In this document: positions 54,856-64,000 of the stretch, piece by piece
Position numbering within the stretch: position 1 is the stretch's first letter
Layout of the letters: each line of letters starts with the position of its first letter
DNA from: Adiantum capillus-veneris
Lineage: Eukaryota; Streptophyta; Polypodiopsida; Polypodiales; Pteridaceae
Assembly: GCA_014529385.2 (NCBI GenBank)
Contig: CM043971.1
Coordinates: forward strand, 60,466,709-60,530,708
Length of the DNA: 64,000 nt
Reading direction: 5' to 3'
The notes under the pieces: generated by a model
The model's input: the letters and a program-made list of their open reading frames with translations, nothing else
Databases searched by the model: none
Told to the model about the DNA's origin: nothing
Program-made: the position numbers and the translations under genes

Positions 54856-54905
<50 letters not shown>

Positions 54906-55229
54906 CCCCCCCCCCCCGCGACTAGCTCTCCTCAGCCTATGTGTTTTATGTTTTTGCGCCTCTTTGTCACGGGGTTAGGACACAGGGGTGGAGTAGTCGT
55001 TAATGTCGGAGCATGATAACAATGGGTTGAGATTTTCCATTCATAGTTGTGAGGCTCAAAGCATAGTGGAATAGTGAACCCTTGTCTGACCATGTAAGGC
55101 ATTGGTTTCTCATAAATAATTCTCTATTTGGGAATCATGAGTGAGTGGGCTTAAGATAGGCTATGGGCACACGAGGCTTTGTTATCAGTTATTGATAACT
55201 AAGCCTACTATTCTCAGACAGAGTATTAA
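54505..55229. other. Unassigned sequence with CT microsatellite
   Basis: Around 54640-54800 a phrase CTTGATATTGCTCTTAGCAACCTCC and CATGATCGTGCTCTCAACAACC recurs imperfectly (two copies about 110 bases apart). The ORFs here are made by low-complexity CT sequence. No gene is supported. Confidence 0.45.
54859..54917 (+). repeat. (CT)n microsatellite with C tract
   Basis: About 44 bases of CT then 14 C, the same composite layout as 19073-19167. Confidence 0.95.
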
Positions 55230-55820
55230 ATGAATAACTAAGCAAAGAGTATTAAATGAAAAACTAAGGATTCTTTAGGCCCTTCTTCGCTTGGTTATGA
55301 CCCTTTGTGTTGAATGGACATGGAGATACCGTGAATTGTACTAATATATTCTCATGGGTCGGAACCAAGCAAAGAAGGGTCTGAAGAATCCTTCAAGCCC
55401 TATCCTTACTTGGTTCTGAACCCAAATATGCGTGGATAGTAACGAGACAATCACCTTGGTCAGAACCAAGAAAATATGGGCCCTAGGGGATTCTTTACGC
55501 CCTTACTCGCTTGGTTTTGACTATTGCTACATCCTCGACTCTACTAAACAAGAGGTCGAAACCAAGCGAGTAAATACCTTTAGAATATTAAAGGAATAAC
55601 TAAGCCTCTTGCATGGTTTTGACCAGGCCTCTAAATGCAGGGGTCAGAACCCGGCGAATAGGGGTCTCAATAATCTCACAAGGGACTCCTTCACTTGGTT
55701 CTAACCCTCTTTGCCAAATGGACACAAAGATACCGTGAATTGTATTGATTCTTTTGGGTCAGAACCAAGCAAAGAAGGACCAAAGAATTGTTCAAGCCCT
55801 CTATTCGCTTGGTTATGACC
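55230..55820. repeat. Cluster of six foldback units of about 66 bp
   Basis: Units approximately 55230-55303 (left arm degenerate), 55357-55422, 55458-55522, 55556-55625, 55643-55706 and 55757-55820. Arms are GGTCAGAACCAAGCGAAT and its complement ATTCGCTTGGTTCTGACC. In addition, a longer segment including GATACCGTGAATTGTA is repeated at 55326 and 55727, so part of the cluster was itself duplicated (period about 400 bases, roughly 80 percent alike). Confidence 0.8.
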
Positions 55821-56155
55821 CCAAATCGGAGTGGGTACAACATGCATAGCACCAAGATGATCATGTCGGTCACGTTCATTATGTAACAGTAGCTTTGTCT
55901 TGTTATTTCTTTCAGACATGCGGAACATTATACTAGAGATGGACGATGTAGGGGAGGATACATGTGAAGAAAAATTGCTCACGTTCCTATACAGCGCCCG
56001 TGTTCATGACCGTGCACCAGAGCTATCACTAATTTTTAATGTAGAGTTTTGTATCCACGGATAAGTGATTTCTTAATGGAGTACCTACAAATGCATTTGC
56101 AACAGTACGAAGCAGTTTTTGTGATAGCTCCCTATCAATTGATGGTAAGAAATTT
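55821..56155. other. Unassigned sequence
   Basis: No supported feature. Short ORFs on the minus strand (55701-55982) overlap the foldback cluster and are not accepted. Confidence 0.35.
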
Positions 56156-56594
56156 GTGCATCCAACAGATCTTGATCCTGAGAAGCGTGTTGCAAGAAGG
56201 TTGAATCACTGTCTGGAAAAGTGTCCCTCCAATACACTCTTGTCAAAGAAATATTTCCTAAGCACTTTAAAAGGTGTCCCTTTAGTGGAATTCAACCATG
56301 GGTTTGTGTGTTACTTGTACCTGGGACGGATGGTGAGTCAGAGACTTCCTAATCATCAAATTTTGGTAGTTGCATTGCCCATTGGCACAAGAGGAAGATG
56401 TAGGAGACGTGGAGTTACAATTTGACCCAGAAGAAGAGCGGGTAGAAGTACTGAAGGAGATGTTTGATGCAGGCTTAACTCTTGCTTCTCTTGCAAATGT
56501 AGCACTTGGAAGAAAGCAGGAAAGACCGAATGAGGAAGGGTCTTTGACTTTGAATTGCTCTCCCAATTTTGCTATGGCCAATGGGGTGCACTAA
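56156..56594 (+). pseudogene. Possible exon pair of an unrecognised gene
   Basis: The open stretch 56156-56425 encodes DLDPEKRVARRLNHCLEKC, then TLKGVPLVEFNHGFVCYLYLGRM, and meets a good donor site ATG/GTGAGT at 56333. Downstream 56370-56594 is open with an acidic segment EEDVGDVELQFDPEEERVEVL and ALGRKQERPNEEGS. Amino-acid composition looks protein-like, but I do not recognise the family. No ATG with clear upstream context is evident for the first piece. Equally it may be transposon-derived. Confidence 0.3.
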
Positions 56595-57520
56595 ATTCTC
56601 CTCATAAATATTATGCATGAGCTGAATATACGAGAGGACTAATGCTTAGCTGCAATTACTAATTTTTGTGAGAGAGACATGGGATTTGTGCAGGAGTGGA
56701 CAAACATCTACTTGCTGACACATCTGTGCACGACACTCAGTTTACTTCAAGGGGTCAACTAATGAAAGATATATTCAATGAAGCAAAGTTTGGAGAAGCC
56801 AATTTGCCAATAGAGTAGCAGTTCCAACCGACCACAAGACATCTAGGATTAGAAAAGATGGGTATCCCCATGGCACCCCTGGCCTAAATGGAAAATAGCC
56901 ACTCAATTCACTTGTGGAGAAGTTCCATGCTGGAAATGGATGAGAATCAGATAGCAACTTCTTTAGTGGAATCATGCAGATGGTTTTGCCCATGTCCCAA
57001 TATGCAATATTGAGATAAATTTGATTGTTGACAAGTGCTTGTGTATGATGATAGTTTCCTTATAAGAGCAGGAGGCTCAAGGAAAGGACCTGTCACTGAA
57101 GTGCAAGGCAAGGATGTGGCGTTGTCTCAGTACATCGGGCTTTTTAACTACAAAGAGGGTTGTAGAAACAATTCAAGTACTTGACACTATTGTACACAAA
57201 TCAATAATAGCACATGCATGTTTTGATATTGTTTTGTAGATCATAATATACCAAAAGGAATGAAAAGTTCCCTTTGTTTGCAATGAAATTTATTACAAGA
57301 TTGTGTGGTGGGTATCTCGTGTCAATGAACGCAGAAAGGATAATCTTGATAGAGAAACAATTTTCCCTACGCATTTTTGGCATTGGGTATGGGTGCCAAG
57401 CACTCAGGGCTCCCTATTTCATATCGTACACAGCTCATGCCCTAGAGGTAGGAGTCAGAGACTCGGAGAGACTGGATCCATACAACAAAAGGCTATTTTT
57501 AAGCGATAGAAATGATGCCC
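56595..57520. other. Unassigned sequence
   Basis: Contains an open stretch around 57290-57509 (WWVSRVNERRKDNLDRETIF, HFWHWVWVPSTQGSLFHI) that looks protein-like but unrecognised; the same bases are also open in a second frame. Not called as a gene. Confidence 0.3.
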
Positions 57521-57830
57521 GCGGAGATGTTTCCATCAACAGAGGAAAGAGTTCGGCTAAGGGGCGTGCACGTCGAGGAGGTACACAGTGAGGAAGAAGG
57601 GGGTGCAAAAAAGAGAATAAAAATGATGGGATCAAACCCATATTCTCCTGCTCCGAACTCGTGACTATTGCCACCGCGGAGATGTTTCCATCAATAGAGG
57701 AAAGAGTTCGGCTAAGGGGTGTGCACGTCGAGGAGGTACACAGTGAGGAAGAAGGGGGTGCAACAAAGAGAATAAAAATGATGGGATCAAACCCATATTC
57801 TCCTGCTCCGGACTCGTGACTATTGCCACC
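57521..57830. repeat. 155-bp tandem duplication
   Basis: 57521-57675 and 57676-57830 are two adjacent copies starting GCGGAGATGTTTCCATCAA, with about four differences seen. The ORFs crossing it are products of the duplication. Confidence 0.93.
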
Positions 57831-57925
57831 TCGCATGGCATCCCCCCCAAATTTGAGTTTCCCCAAGCCCTTTGCTTCCTCTCTTTGTGGATGAGTTGTA
57901 AAGAATGTGTAAATTTTGAACTCTT

Positions 57926-58257
57926 AAGAAGCTCTTTTTTCCTTGCTCTATGTATAAGTGGTTTATAAGTCCATTGGTGTAACTCTAATAGGCTATTGGC
58001 TTTATCTTTGCCTCCACCGTGTCTAGTGTGCTTAAAGTAACCTGTTATGGTGTGTCTTTTCCATGCCTTGTGTGGACCATATTGAAAAAATAAGAAGCTC
58101 TTTTTGCCTTGCTCTATGTATAAGTGGTTTATAAGTCCATTGGTGTAACTCTAATAGGCTATTGGCTTTATCTTTGCCTCCACTGTGTCTAGTGTGCTTA
58201 AGGTAACCTGTTATGGTGTGTCTTTTCCATGCCTTGTGTGGACCATATTGACAAAAT
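57926..58257. repeat. 166-bp tandem duplication
   Basis: 57926-58091 and 58092-58257 start AAGAAGCTCTTTTT and end ATTGA.AAAATAAG, with about five differences. It lies 95 bases after the 155-bp duplication. Confidence 0.93.
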
Positions 58258-58600
58258 AAGCCATATGTTTTGACAAAATAAGGACCATGCTTGAACAATA
58301 TGTGATGCATTGAAATAAAACAAAATGGTGAGTAGAGTAGGGATATATGGAAAATATGTGGTTTGCATATGGAACATGGTAACTCACCATGTAATGAATG
58401 ATATTTTGCCCATCCCACCTTGCCAGGTATGCCTTCTTCCAATCCAGTAAGGCTGCTTGAAATGATGTGAGCTTACTTTCGCCCCATGAATGCTGCTCGA
58501 CGTAGTGGAAGATTTTATCGAGTGATTTCCACACGTTTGCCTTGTGATTTTGGATTGACCCACCACCAACATTTTTTTTAACCACTCTATGTAACTGTTT
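58258..58600. other. Unassigned sequence
   Basis: Between the 166-bp duplication and the last exon of the unrecognised minus-strand gene. A repeat of the phrase CCATATGTTTTGACAAAATAAG follows the duplication. No supported gene, although minus-strand ORFs reach into it and could be the gene's 3' end. Confidence 0.35.
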
Positions 58601-60494
58601 TCATTTGTTGAAGAGGATTCTTTTGTCCTCTCTATCAGAATGTTTGAGGCTAAACCCAAGAAACCTTCTGGCATTGCCTATCGATGCTTTCCTTGGTACC
58701 TTGTAATGACCTTGAGACATCTTAGGGTCCTCTTTGATTTTGACATTGCCTCCATGCAAACCAGTGTCTGAGAGCACTTCCTCTAAGGCTTTAATGAATC
58801 TTTTTGACTCACTCACTGGCTTTAAGGTCCATGCAAAACATATGTACAAATGAACCACCTTTTTAATTATTCTGTAGAGTGCATGGAGTGTACAAACGTG
58901 AACTCTACACAGAGGAATGTCAAGCACTGCATAAAAGGTTCATCTTGAAGATATTTGCTGGGTACTCTACTCCATTGCACACTCTCAAGAGATTGTGCAT
59001 CGGCCATGCACTATAAACATGGATTTGCCACAAATGCATCGTGCGTTATGTTCTACATGCATTTAAGAGTATTTAAGTCACCTGCCATGTGCCATTCAAC
59101 TTTGTAGTCACCAAATCCTTCCACTGAAAGCACACCTCCATTTCTTTGGTCCACTGATGATGATAGAAGGAATCTGGTTTTGACTAAAGACCCAACGAAG
59201 GATTTAAAAATTTTCTTTATTATCGACCTGTATGCAAAAAAAAGGAACATAAAACCAAGAACCATACGTGCGACATTTTTGTTATATAGATTGAAACAAG
59301 TGTACCTCAAATAAACATAGCATCAGAATATTATTTTTAGACTGCATGCTGAAATATCATGGCTCCTCTTTGGTATTGATGGATCCAAATCTCTGTTCAT
59401 GAGGGTAATGGTGACTCTCTCTAGCTTCCTGTTCTTCAGGACCTCGCACTGATCGAGCTCCAAAGAAAACTTGAGAACCCCAGTGCACTCCTCTTGACTC
59501 ATCTCAAAGAAGTGAACTGCATACCTTTGCAATGCTTCAAGATCAACAAAGAGGTTGTTATTCTCGTTATAATGTACCTCTCTCCCCCCCTTGCCTATGT
59601 ATGTTGCTTCAATATGGAATCGTGATCCAAGTTTCTCAAACACCTCATCATTTACGTGTCAACGTGCAACCTTTACATGTGATGGCTTTGGAAACAAAGA
59701 TCCTCTCTGTAATTTATTTTGAGACTTTTTAGCTAATTCTTTGAAGAGAGCCCTGTATCCCATCTGTGAGATGCCACTCTCATCAAGTATTGCTTGCACT
59801 TCCATTGGCTCCAGTCAATTCTCCTTCATGAAGGAGGTAAGGAGCCTCCCTTTCAATTTATCAAATTTCTTCTGAGTTATCATCTCTTCAACTAAATGTT
59901 TTGGAACTAGACGGCTATAATGCACACTGGGATTGAAACCTACTCTAGCATTGGAACCTACTCCATTCAAGTTTGGATGTAGCAGAGTCTTGCAAAAAAA
60001 GCACCATGCATCATGATGAGTAATAAGAAAGTGTAAAGCATACACACGATACAAAAGCAGAACTAAACTTTGAGTTATCTTAAAGCTTGTATTCATTTTT
60101 TCATGCTGCCACTACCAATATTCATATTCTCTATGTTACATAGATCTTGTTTTCTTTTTCGACTCCCAAGCACGATGTCTTTCACATGCAAACTTGTGAT
60201 CTCCTTCTCAAGGATTTGGATTGTCTCTCTGTTTGATGAAATCTTTTGAGCGCATGCTTCATTAAGTTTCTTCAGTTGCATGTTCTTTATCGCTAGGAGG
60301 TCTATTTTCTTTTTTGCATTCAATCCTCGCATTTCCAAACGTTCAGTGTATCCAAGTAGCCCATCCTTGCCATTTCCTGTGAAATGTAAAAGGTAAGTGA
60401 TATTAGCAAAGGGAGGTGGCACATTTGTTGTAGGATCCTTTGGGTAAATAGACCCATTGATCCACAAATCCAAATGATGTTCCTTGTTTGTCAT
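58601..60494 (-). pseudogene. Unrecognised multi-exon gene remnant
   Basis: ATG 60494 opens a 133-codon exon with a Leu/Lys/Glu-rich coiled-coil part (KKKIDLLAIKNMQLKKLNEAC, then IQILEKEI; about residues 55-105). A long frame from about 60000 to 59323 follows, interrupted by TGA at 59815, 59659 and 59323; it encodes PKHLVEEMITQKKFDKLKGR, VQAILDESGISQMGYRALF, EVHYNENNNLFVDLEALQRY, CTGVLKFSLELDQCEVLKNR and LERVTITLMNRDLDPS. Splicing the 78-base GT-AG intron 59228-59305 continues the same frame into KVEWHMAGDLNTLKCM. A further piece (58927-58601) has ESKRFIKALEEVL and RKASIGNARRFLGFS. I do not know the family; the H..GD.KTLK-type motif hints at a transposase-like or RNase H-like fold. All three stops are TGA. 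Confidence 0.5.
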
Positions 60495-61201
60495 CTAAGT
60501 TATTTCTCTTGTTGGGATAAGAAAGACTCCTTCCTACGTTTCTATAATGGTGCGTACACTTGCAATACATCAACGTGAAGATGACGTGTGTTTTTTCTTT
60601 GGGTAAGTGTTGAAGATGAAGGGGCTGGGGATTGCAAGTTCAAATTGATGTTTTAATCAGAAAAAGAAGTGTTGTCCATTCTTATGACTAACAAAATATC
60701 TCAAGTTTTGGCAGCGAAGGTGTGGAAGCTTGCATTTGAAATCACTGTAGTCCCATGTCTAGAGTTGATAGAGTTCCTGTAGCTTATGTTTTTGGAGGGA
60801 ACGCTTGTAATTTGGTGTGTCAAATCATTAGTCATACGGTTATTTTGATTTCTGACAAGAGAAAGAAGGACAAGAAAAGAAGATTGCGGCTACCAAACAA
60901 TGAATGTCATTTTGGTTGTTTGTTGGTGCAAAAAAGCATCACCTAGCATATATTATCTAAAATTTTTATTTTCTCTCTCTAAGATGATGTGGAAATTCTT
61001 CTAGGGCCCAAAAGTGAGTCCAAAGTTCTCCTAATGTCTATCTCAAATGGAAGATTGTTTGTAGCTCGGTTTGTAGTAGCATCCACCTCTTTTAAAGAGG
61101 TTCTATGTGCAATAGAATTATATTTTAAAGCTACACTTGACTCTACTCATGGACACTTCAAAGGGGTTTGTATACTAATCTTGTATTTTACAATCACCTC
61201 A
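60495..61201. other. Unassigned sequence
   Basis: No supported gene. A 63-codon ORF at 60755 has no recognisable features beyond a Lys-rich run. Confidence 0.35.
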
Positions 61202-61522
61202 TTAGAGATGAAAACCCACATCTCTTCTTGCTTTCATAAACAAGAAGCATCCTCGATTCTCCCCTAAAAAGAAAAACTTCTCGGAAGTCAAGCAACCCAA
61301 CTTTATCCCCTCTCTTAATGGTCTATAGTTATTTCCATCTTTCAAGAGAACAAAACCCAAGTTATTCTTTTCATCTACTCCCCTATTCAAAATAATAACC
61401 ACCTGCTTCATTTCCATATCAAAATAGATTCCGATTTGCTGATCTATGTTCTTCAGAGTGAATAGGACTTTTTGTTTTTCAACATATGTGTGGTTTTTTT
61501 TAAAGCCAATATTGCAAGTCAT
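61202..61522 (-). CDS. Hypothetical ORF, 106 aa
   Basis: Starts ATG 61522. Contains KQKVLFTLKNIDQQIGIYFDMEMKQVVIIL (in parts), then a Cys/Phe-rich end. No family recognised. Same strand as the multi-exon remnant at 58601-60494 and upstream of it, so it could be its first exon; no donor/acceptor pair linking them was confirmed. Confidence 0.3.
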   Translation of the reverse strand: MTCNIGFKKNHTYVEKQKVLFTLKNIDQQIGIYFDMEMKQVVIILNRGVDEKNNLGFVLLKDGNNYRPLREGIKLGCLTSEKFFFLGENRGCFLFMKARRDVGFHL

Positions 61523-61688
61523 GTTTTCTCAGACATGAGTGTGGTACTTGTGTTTTCGTTGGTCAAAGTATGGATTGAGCTTTAATGGATTTCACCTCTA
61601 TGCTGCTCTATAGAATGTTGTATGGTGTAATTTGTATTTAAGTTGGTTTCAGACCATGGAATTCTGAGTAAAGATTTTCACATGATTT

Positions 61689-62368
61689 TGTTACCATATA
61701 CATGTGGTAATGATATGTATGAACAAACTTAGGAGCGTCGGGGAAAATTTTCCCTCACTAGGAGGTTTTCCCCCCGTGCATTGTATATACGCCCATCACT
61801 CTAGGGCTTACTTATCTTTCCATTGCACACTAAGTAATACCATCTTCTCCAAGCTGTGTATACTTCCTTGCAACCTATTTCGAACAATTGGTATTAGAGC
61901 AAGTTGCATCCTCTCAAGAATAGCCACCAACATCGCCAGCATATGCTGCTCATTTTCTCAGATTTGGGTGAGCTTTGGTGAGCGTTAGCAAGTCAATCAC
62001 AAGCAGTAATGTGAAACATTTTTGTCCTTTTTTGCAGTCAATGATATTTTTTACATATCAGGTCCCTCACAATCTTCTTTGGGTTGTTCTATATAGCGTG
62101 TGGTAGTCCCACTTTGTTTATCCTCTTTTTGGGCAATTTTCACATCAGGTGCAAGCACTTGCCCTGACTAATCATAGATGTGTTTAAGATGCATTGAGGA
62201 TAATTTGGATGAGGAATATTACCCAATGTGGGAGTACATGATGCAACATGTTATTGTGTCAAAGGGAATTTGGAATGCTGTGTAGGCCATTGATGTATGT
62301 CTTGACTTTGTGGATGTAGGCAGTGTTGATGATGTTGCAGGTTTTGGTCACGTGATTGCTAATGTTGG
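61689..62368 (+). mobile_element. 5' end of a Copia-B relative (LTR, primer site, gag start)
   Basis: LTR 61689-61886 (TGTTACCATATACATGTGG...CGAACA) matches the Copia-B LTR in opposite orientation. A primer site with one mismatch (TGGTATTAGAGC) follows at 61889. Gag is recognisable from about 62190: DNLDEEYY, YMMQHVIVSKGIWN and a TAG where the family has Gln, then GSVDDVAGFG, all parallel to Copia-B gag. Homology stops at about 62363-62369, where different, AT-rich sequence begins. Only the first ~680 bases of the element are present here. Confidence 0.82.
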
Positions 62369-63137
62369 TGTAAGGTCTATACTTTCAAATTTCACACAAG
62401 TTCTATTACGCATTTGAATTTTTTTAACCATCACTTATTATTTAAGATATTCGAGTTCAAATTATGAATTGTAGGCTAAGAAAACCTAGAATTTAAAATT
62501 TACGCTACAAAATTCTGACATGATTAGCTATATGAATCACTAATTAACTTATTGCAAGACTTATTTACTGATTGTAGAAATTTCTTTTACTACTGTAAAG
62601 TTAATATAAGACTGTAAAGTTTAACTTAAAAATGTAAAGTAAATTATCATTAAGTAAATAAGTAAAATAATTATAAAGACAAAAGAATACACAGGGATGA
62701 CAAATGAAGGCACATGGACTCACCTGGACTCACATAGGAGGGGACAAAGTGGGACACACTGTCACATGAAACTTGAGAGGCTAGTCTTGACTAATCTTAA
62801 TGAGGGGGGGCCTGTGTGGCCTTATCTTTTGATGATAATGACAAAGTGGTCAAGCTGATGGGTACCACAAGGGTACCAAAAACGCGGGTATGATTTTTGG
62901 GGAAAAAAATAATTATTATTTTTAAAATAAAAATAAAAATAAAATTATTTTTTTTTGGAAAAAAAAGGTGGACGTTTTCTTTCTGCTATAAATAGAGCAT
63001 CCATGCTCACACTTTAGACATAGAGATTGCCTCTATAGTGCTCACGAAATGCTGCCACTTCTCTTAGAGAGAAGGCGTCCACAAACCACTAAGAGAGCAA
63101 AAACTCTAGTGGACTAATAAGGTGCGTATTAATCAAG
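62369..63137 (+). other. AT-rich sequence with TATA box, possible LTR of another element
   Basis: The junction AATGTTGGTGTAAGG with gag suggests an insertion starting with TG near 62363-62369. TATAAATAGAGC at 62987 and the following region are typical of an LTR or plant promoter. The other end is outside the window, so this stays a hypothesis. Confidence 0.35.
62987..62994 (+). promoter_or_regulatory. TATA box candidate
   Basis: TATAAATA followed by GAGC and C/T-rich sequence; upstream is a long A/T tract with AATAAAAAT runs. Same form as the TATA of the solo LTR at 28997. Confidence 0.45.
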
Positions 63138-63790
63138 CATTCAATTAACTTTAGGAATGATGTATGTGTGCTATCTCTTACTCTCATCTCTCTAATAGAT
63201 TAGTAAGATTCAATTAGCTATGTGTATGTGTGTGCTATCTCTTACTCTAATCTCTCTAATAGATTAGTAAGATTCAATTAGCTATGTGTGTGTGTGTGTG
63301 TGCTATCTATTACTCTAATCTCTAATAGATTAGTAAGATTCAATTAGCTTTAAGAAGGATATGTGTGTGTGTGTGCTGTCTCTTACTCTAATCTCTCTAA
63401 TAAATTAGTAAGATTCAATTAGCTATGTGTGTGTGTGTGCTATCTATTACTCTAATCTCTAATGGATTAGAAAGATTCAATTAGCTTTAAGAAGGATATG
63501 TGTGTGTGTATGTGCTATCTCTTACTCTAATCTCTCTAATAGATTAGTAAGATTCAATTAGCTATGTGTGTGTGTGTGCTATCTCTTACTCTAATCTCTC
63601 TAATAGATTAGTAAGAATCAATTAGTTATGTGTGTGTGTGCTATCTCTTACTCTAATCTCTCTAATAGATTGGTGAGATTCAATTAGCTTTAGAAAAGGA
63701 TGTGTGTGTGTTCTCTTTTACTCTAATTTTCTAATGGATTAGTAAGATTCAATTAACTTTAGAAAAGATGCGTGTATATGTTTTCTCTTA
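63138..63790 (+). repeat. Minisatellite, about ten units of 58-80 bp
   Basis: Units share GATTCAATTAGCT, a (TG)n tract, CTATCTCTTACTCTAATCTC and TCTAATAGATTAGTAA. Two unit types occur: short (AGCTATGTGTG) and long with an insert (AGCTTTAAGAAGGATATGTG). From left to right I read: ancestral-like, short, short, long, short, long, short, short, long-variant, long-variant. The pairs starting near 63271 and 63411 form a duplicated short-long dimer marked by CTATCTATTACTC. Units become more diverged to the right. Not a CRISPR: there are no unique spacers. Confidence 0.92.
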
Positions 63791-64000
63791 CTTTAATCTC
63801 TCTAAGTATACCTACTCTCTCTAGTTAGTACATCTTCACTATTAACTTATGCATAGTTAATTGAAAGTTAATACATAAGAGAACTCATCATATTCTTATT
63901 ATACATGATGAAATTCTCATTCACCAATTTTATTGTCAATTAGATTAAGTAGAATTTTGAATAATACTAAAAATTGATTTAGTTGAAGTATAGAAATTGA
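63791..64000. other. AT-rich end of window
   Basis: Continues after the minisatellite without recognisable features. Confidence 0.4.

Noticed and set aside
54762-55016. ORFs ending in long Ser-Leu runs
   Set aside because: Translation of the (CT)n microsatellite.
57435-57866. 143-codon minus-strand ORF with internal repeats
   Set aside because: Arises from the 155-bp tandem duplication (repeat period is not a gene feature) and lacks known motifs.
63138-63790. CRISPR-like regular array
   Set aside because: Units abut one another with no unique spacers, and the window is plant nuclear DNA.
1-64000. tRNA or rRNA genes
   Set aside because: No cloverleaf or rRNA sequence was recognised; the TGGTATCAGAGC stretches are retrotransposon primer sites, not tRNA genes.

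Overview
This window is plant nuclear DNA dominated by nested LTR retrotransposons. The evidence is intact and decayed Ty1/Copia and Ty3/Gypsy polyproteins, initiator-Met-tRNA primer sites, a plastid ndhF insertion, an intron-bearing fragment of plant-type cofactor-independent phosphoglycerate mutase, and a plant PPR remnant. I infer a repeat-rich vascular plant; the wording of the PPR remnant makes me lean to a fern or other seed-free plant, but the sequence alone does not fix this. I see no clearly intact host gene.

Layout. (1) 10-16533: Gypsy-1, a Tat-like Ty3/Gypsy element with 2.68-kb LTRs and two RNase H domains, broken in pol by a nearly intact Copia-A (6093-11335, minus strand). Gypsy-1 itself sits inside an older LTR of the same Copia-A family (stubs at 1-9 and 16534-16780). 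(2) 16781-19167: debris of PPR, plastid ndhF and phosphoglycerate mutase, ending in a CT microsatellite. (3) 19279-34970: two direct copies of a 2.1-2.2 kb repeat around a Gypsy gag remnant and Copia-B (23553-31358, minus). Copia-B is broken by a solo LTR related to Gypsy-1 (27183-29834). (4) 35600-37404: gag remnant and 5' LTR of another Gypsy, minus strand. (5) 37710-40520: a perfect 169-bp tandem duplication and featureless sequence. (6) 40527-50510: three-level nest, a decayed Gypsy-2 holding Copia-C, which holds the young Copia-D. (7) 50511-61522: lower TE density, with about eleven 66-bp foldback repeats, a histone H3-like gene remnant, tandem duplications of 155-166 bp and an unrecognised multi-exon pseudogene. 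(8) 61689-64000: 5' end of a Copia-B relative, a TATA-bearing AT-rich stretch and a minisatellite with higher-order structure.

The elements do not form one pathway. They record successive insertion and decay. Most nonsense codons are TGA, as expected if methylated cytosines were deaminated. The points I find most worth checking are the paired small ORFs upstream of the Gypsy-1 gag, which differ mainly at silent positions; the 66-bp foldback family; the mismatch between nesting order and LTR divergence in Gypsy-1/Copia-A; and LTRs of one family that share their ends but not their promoter core.
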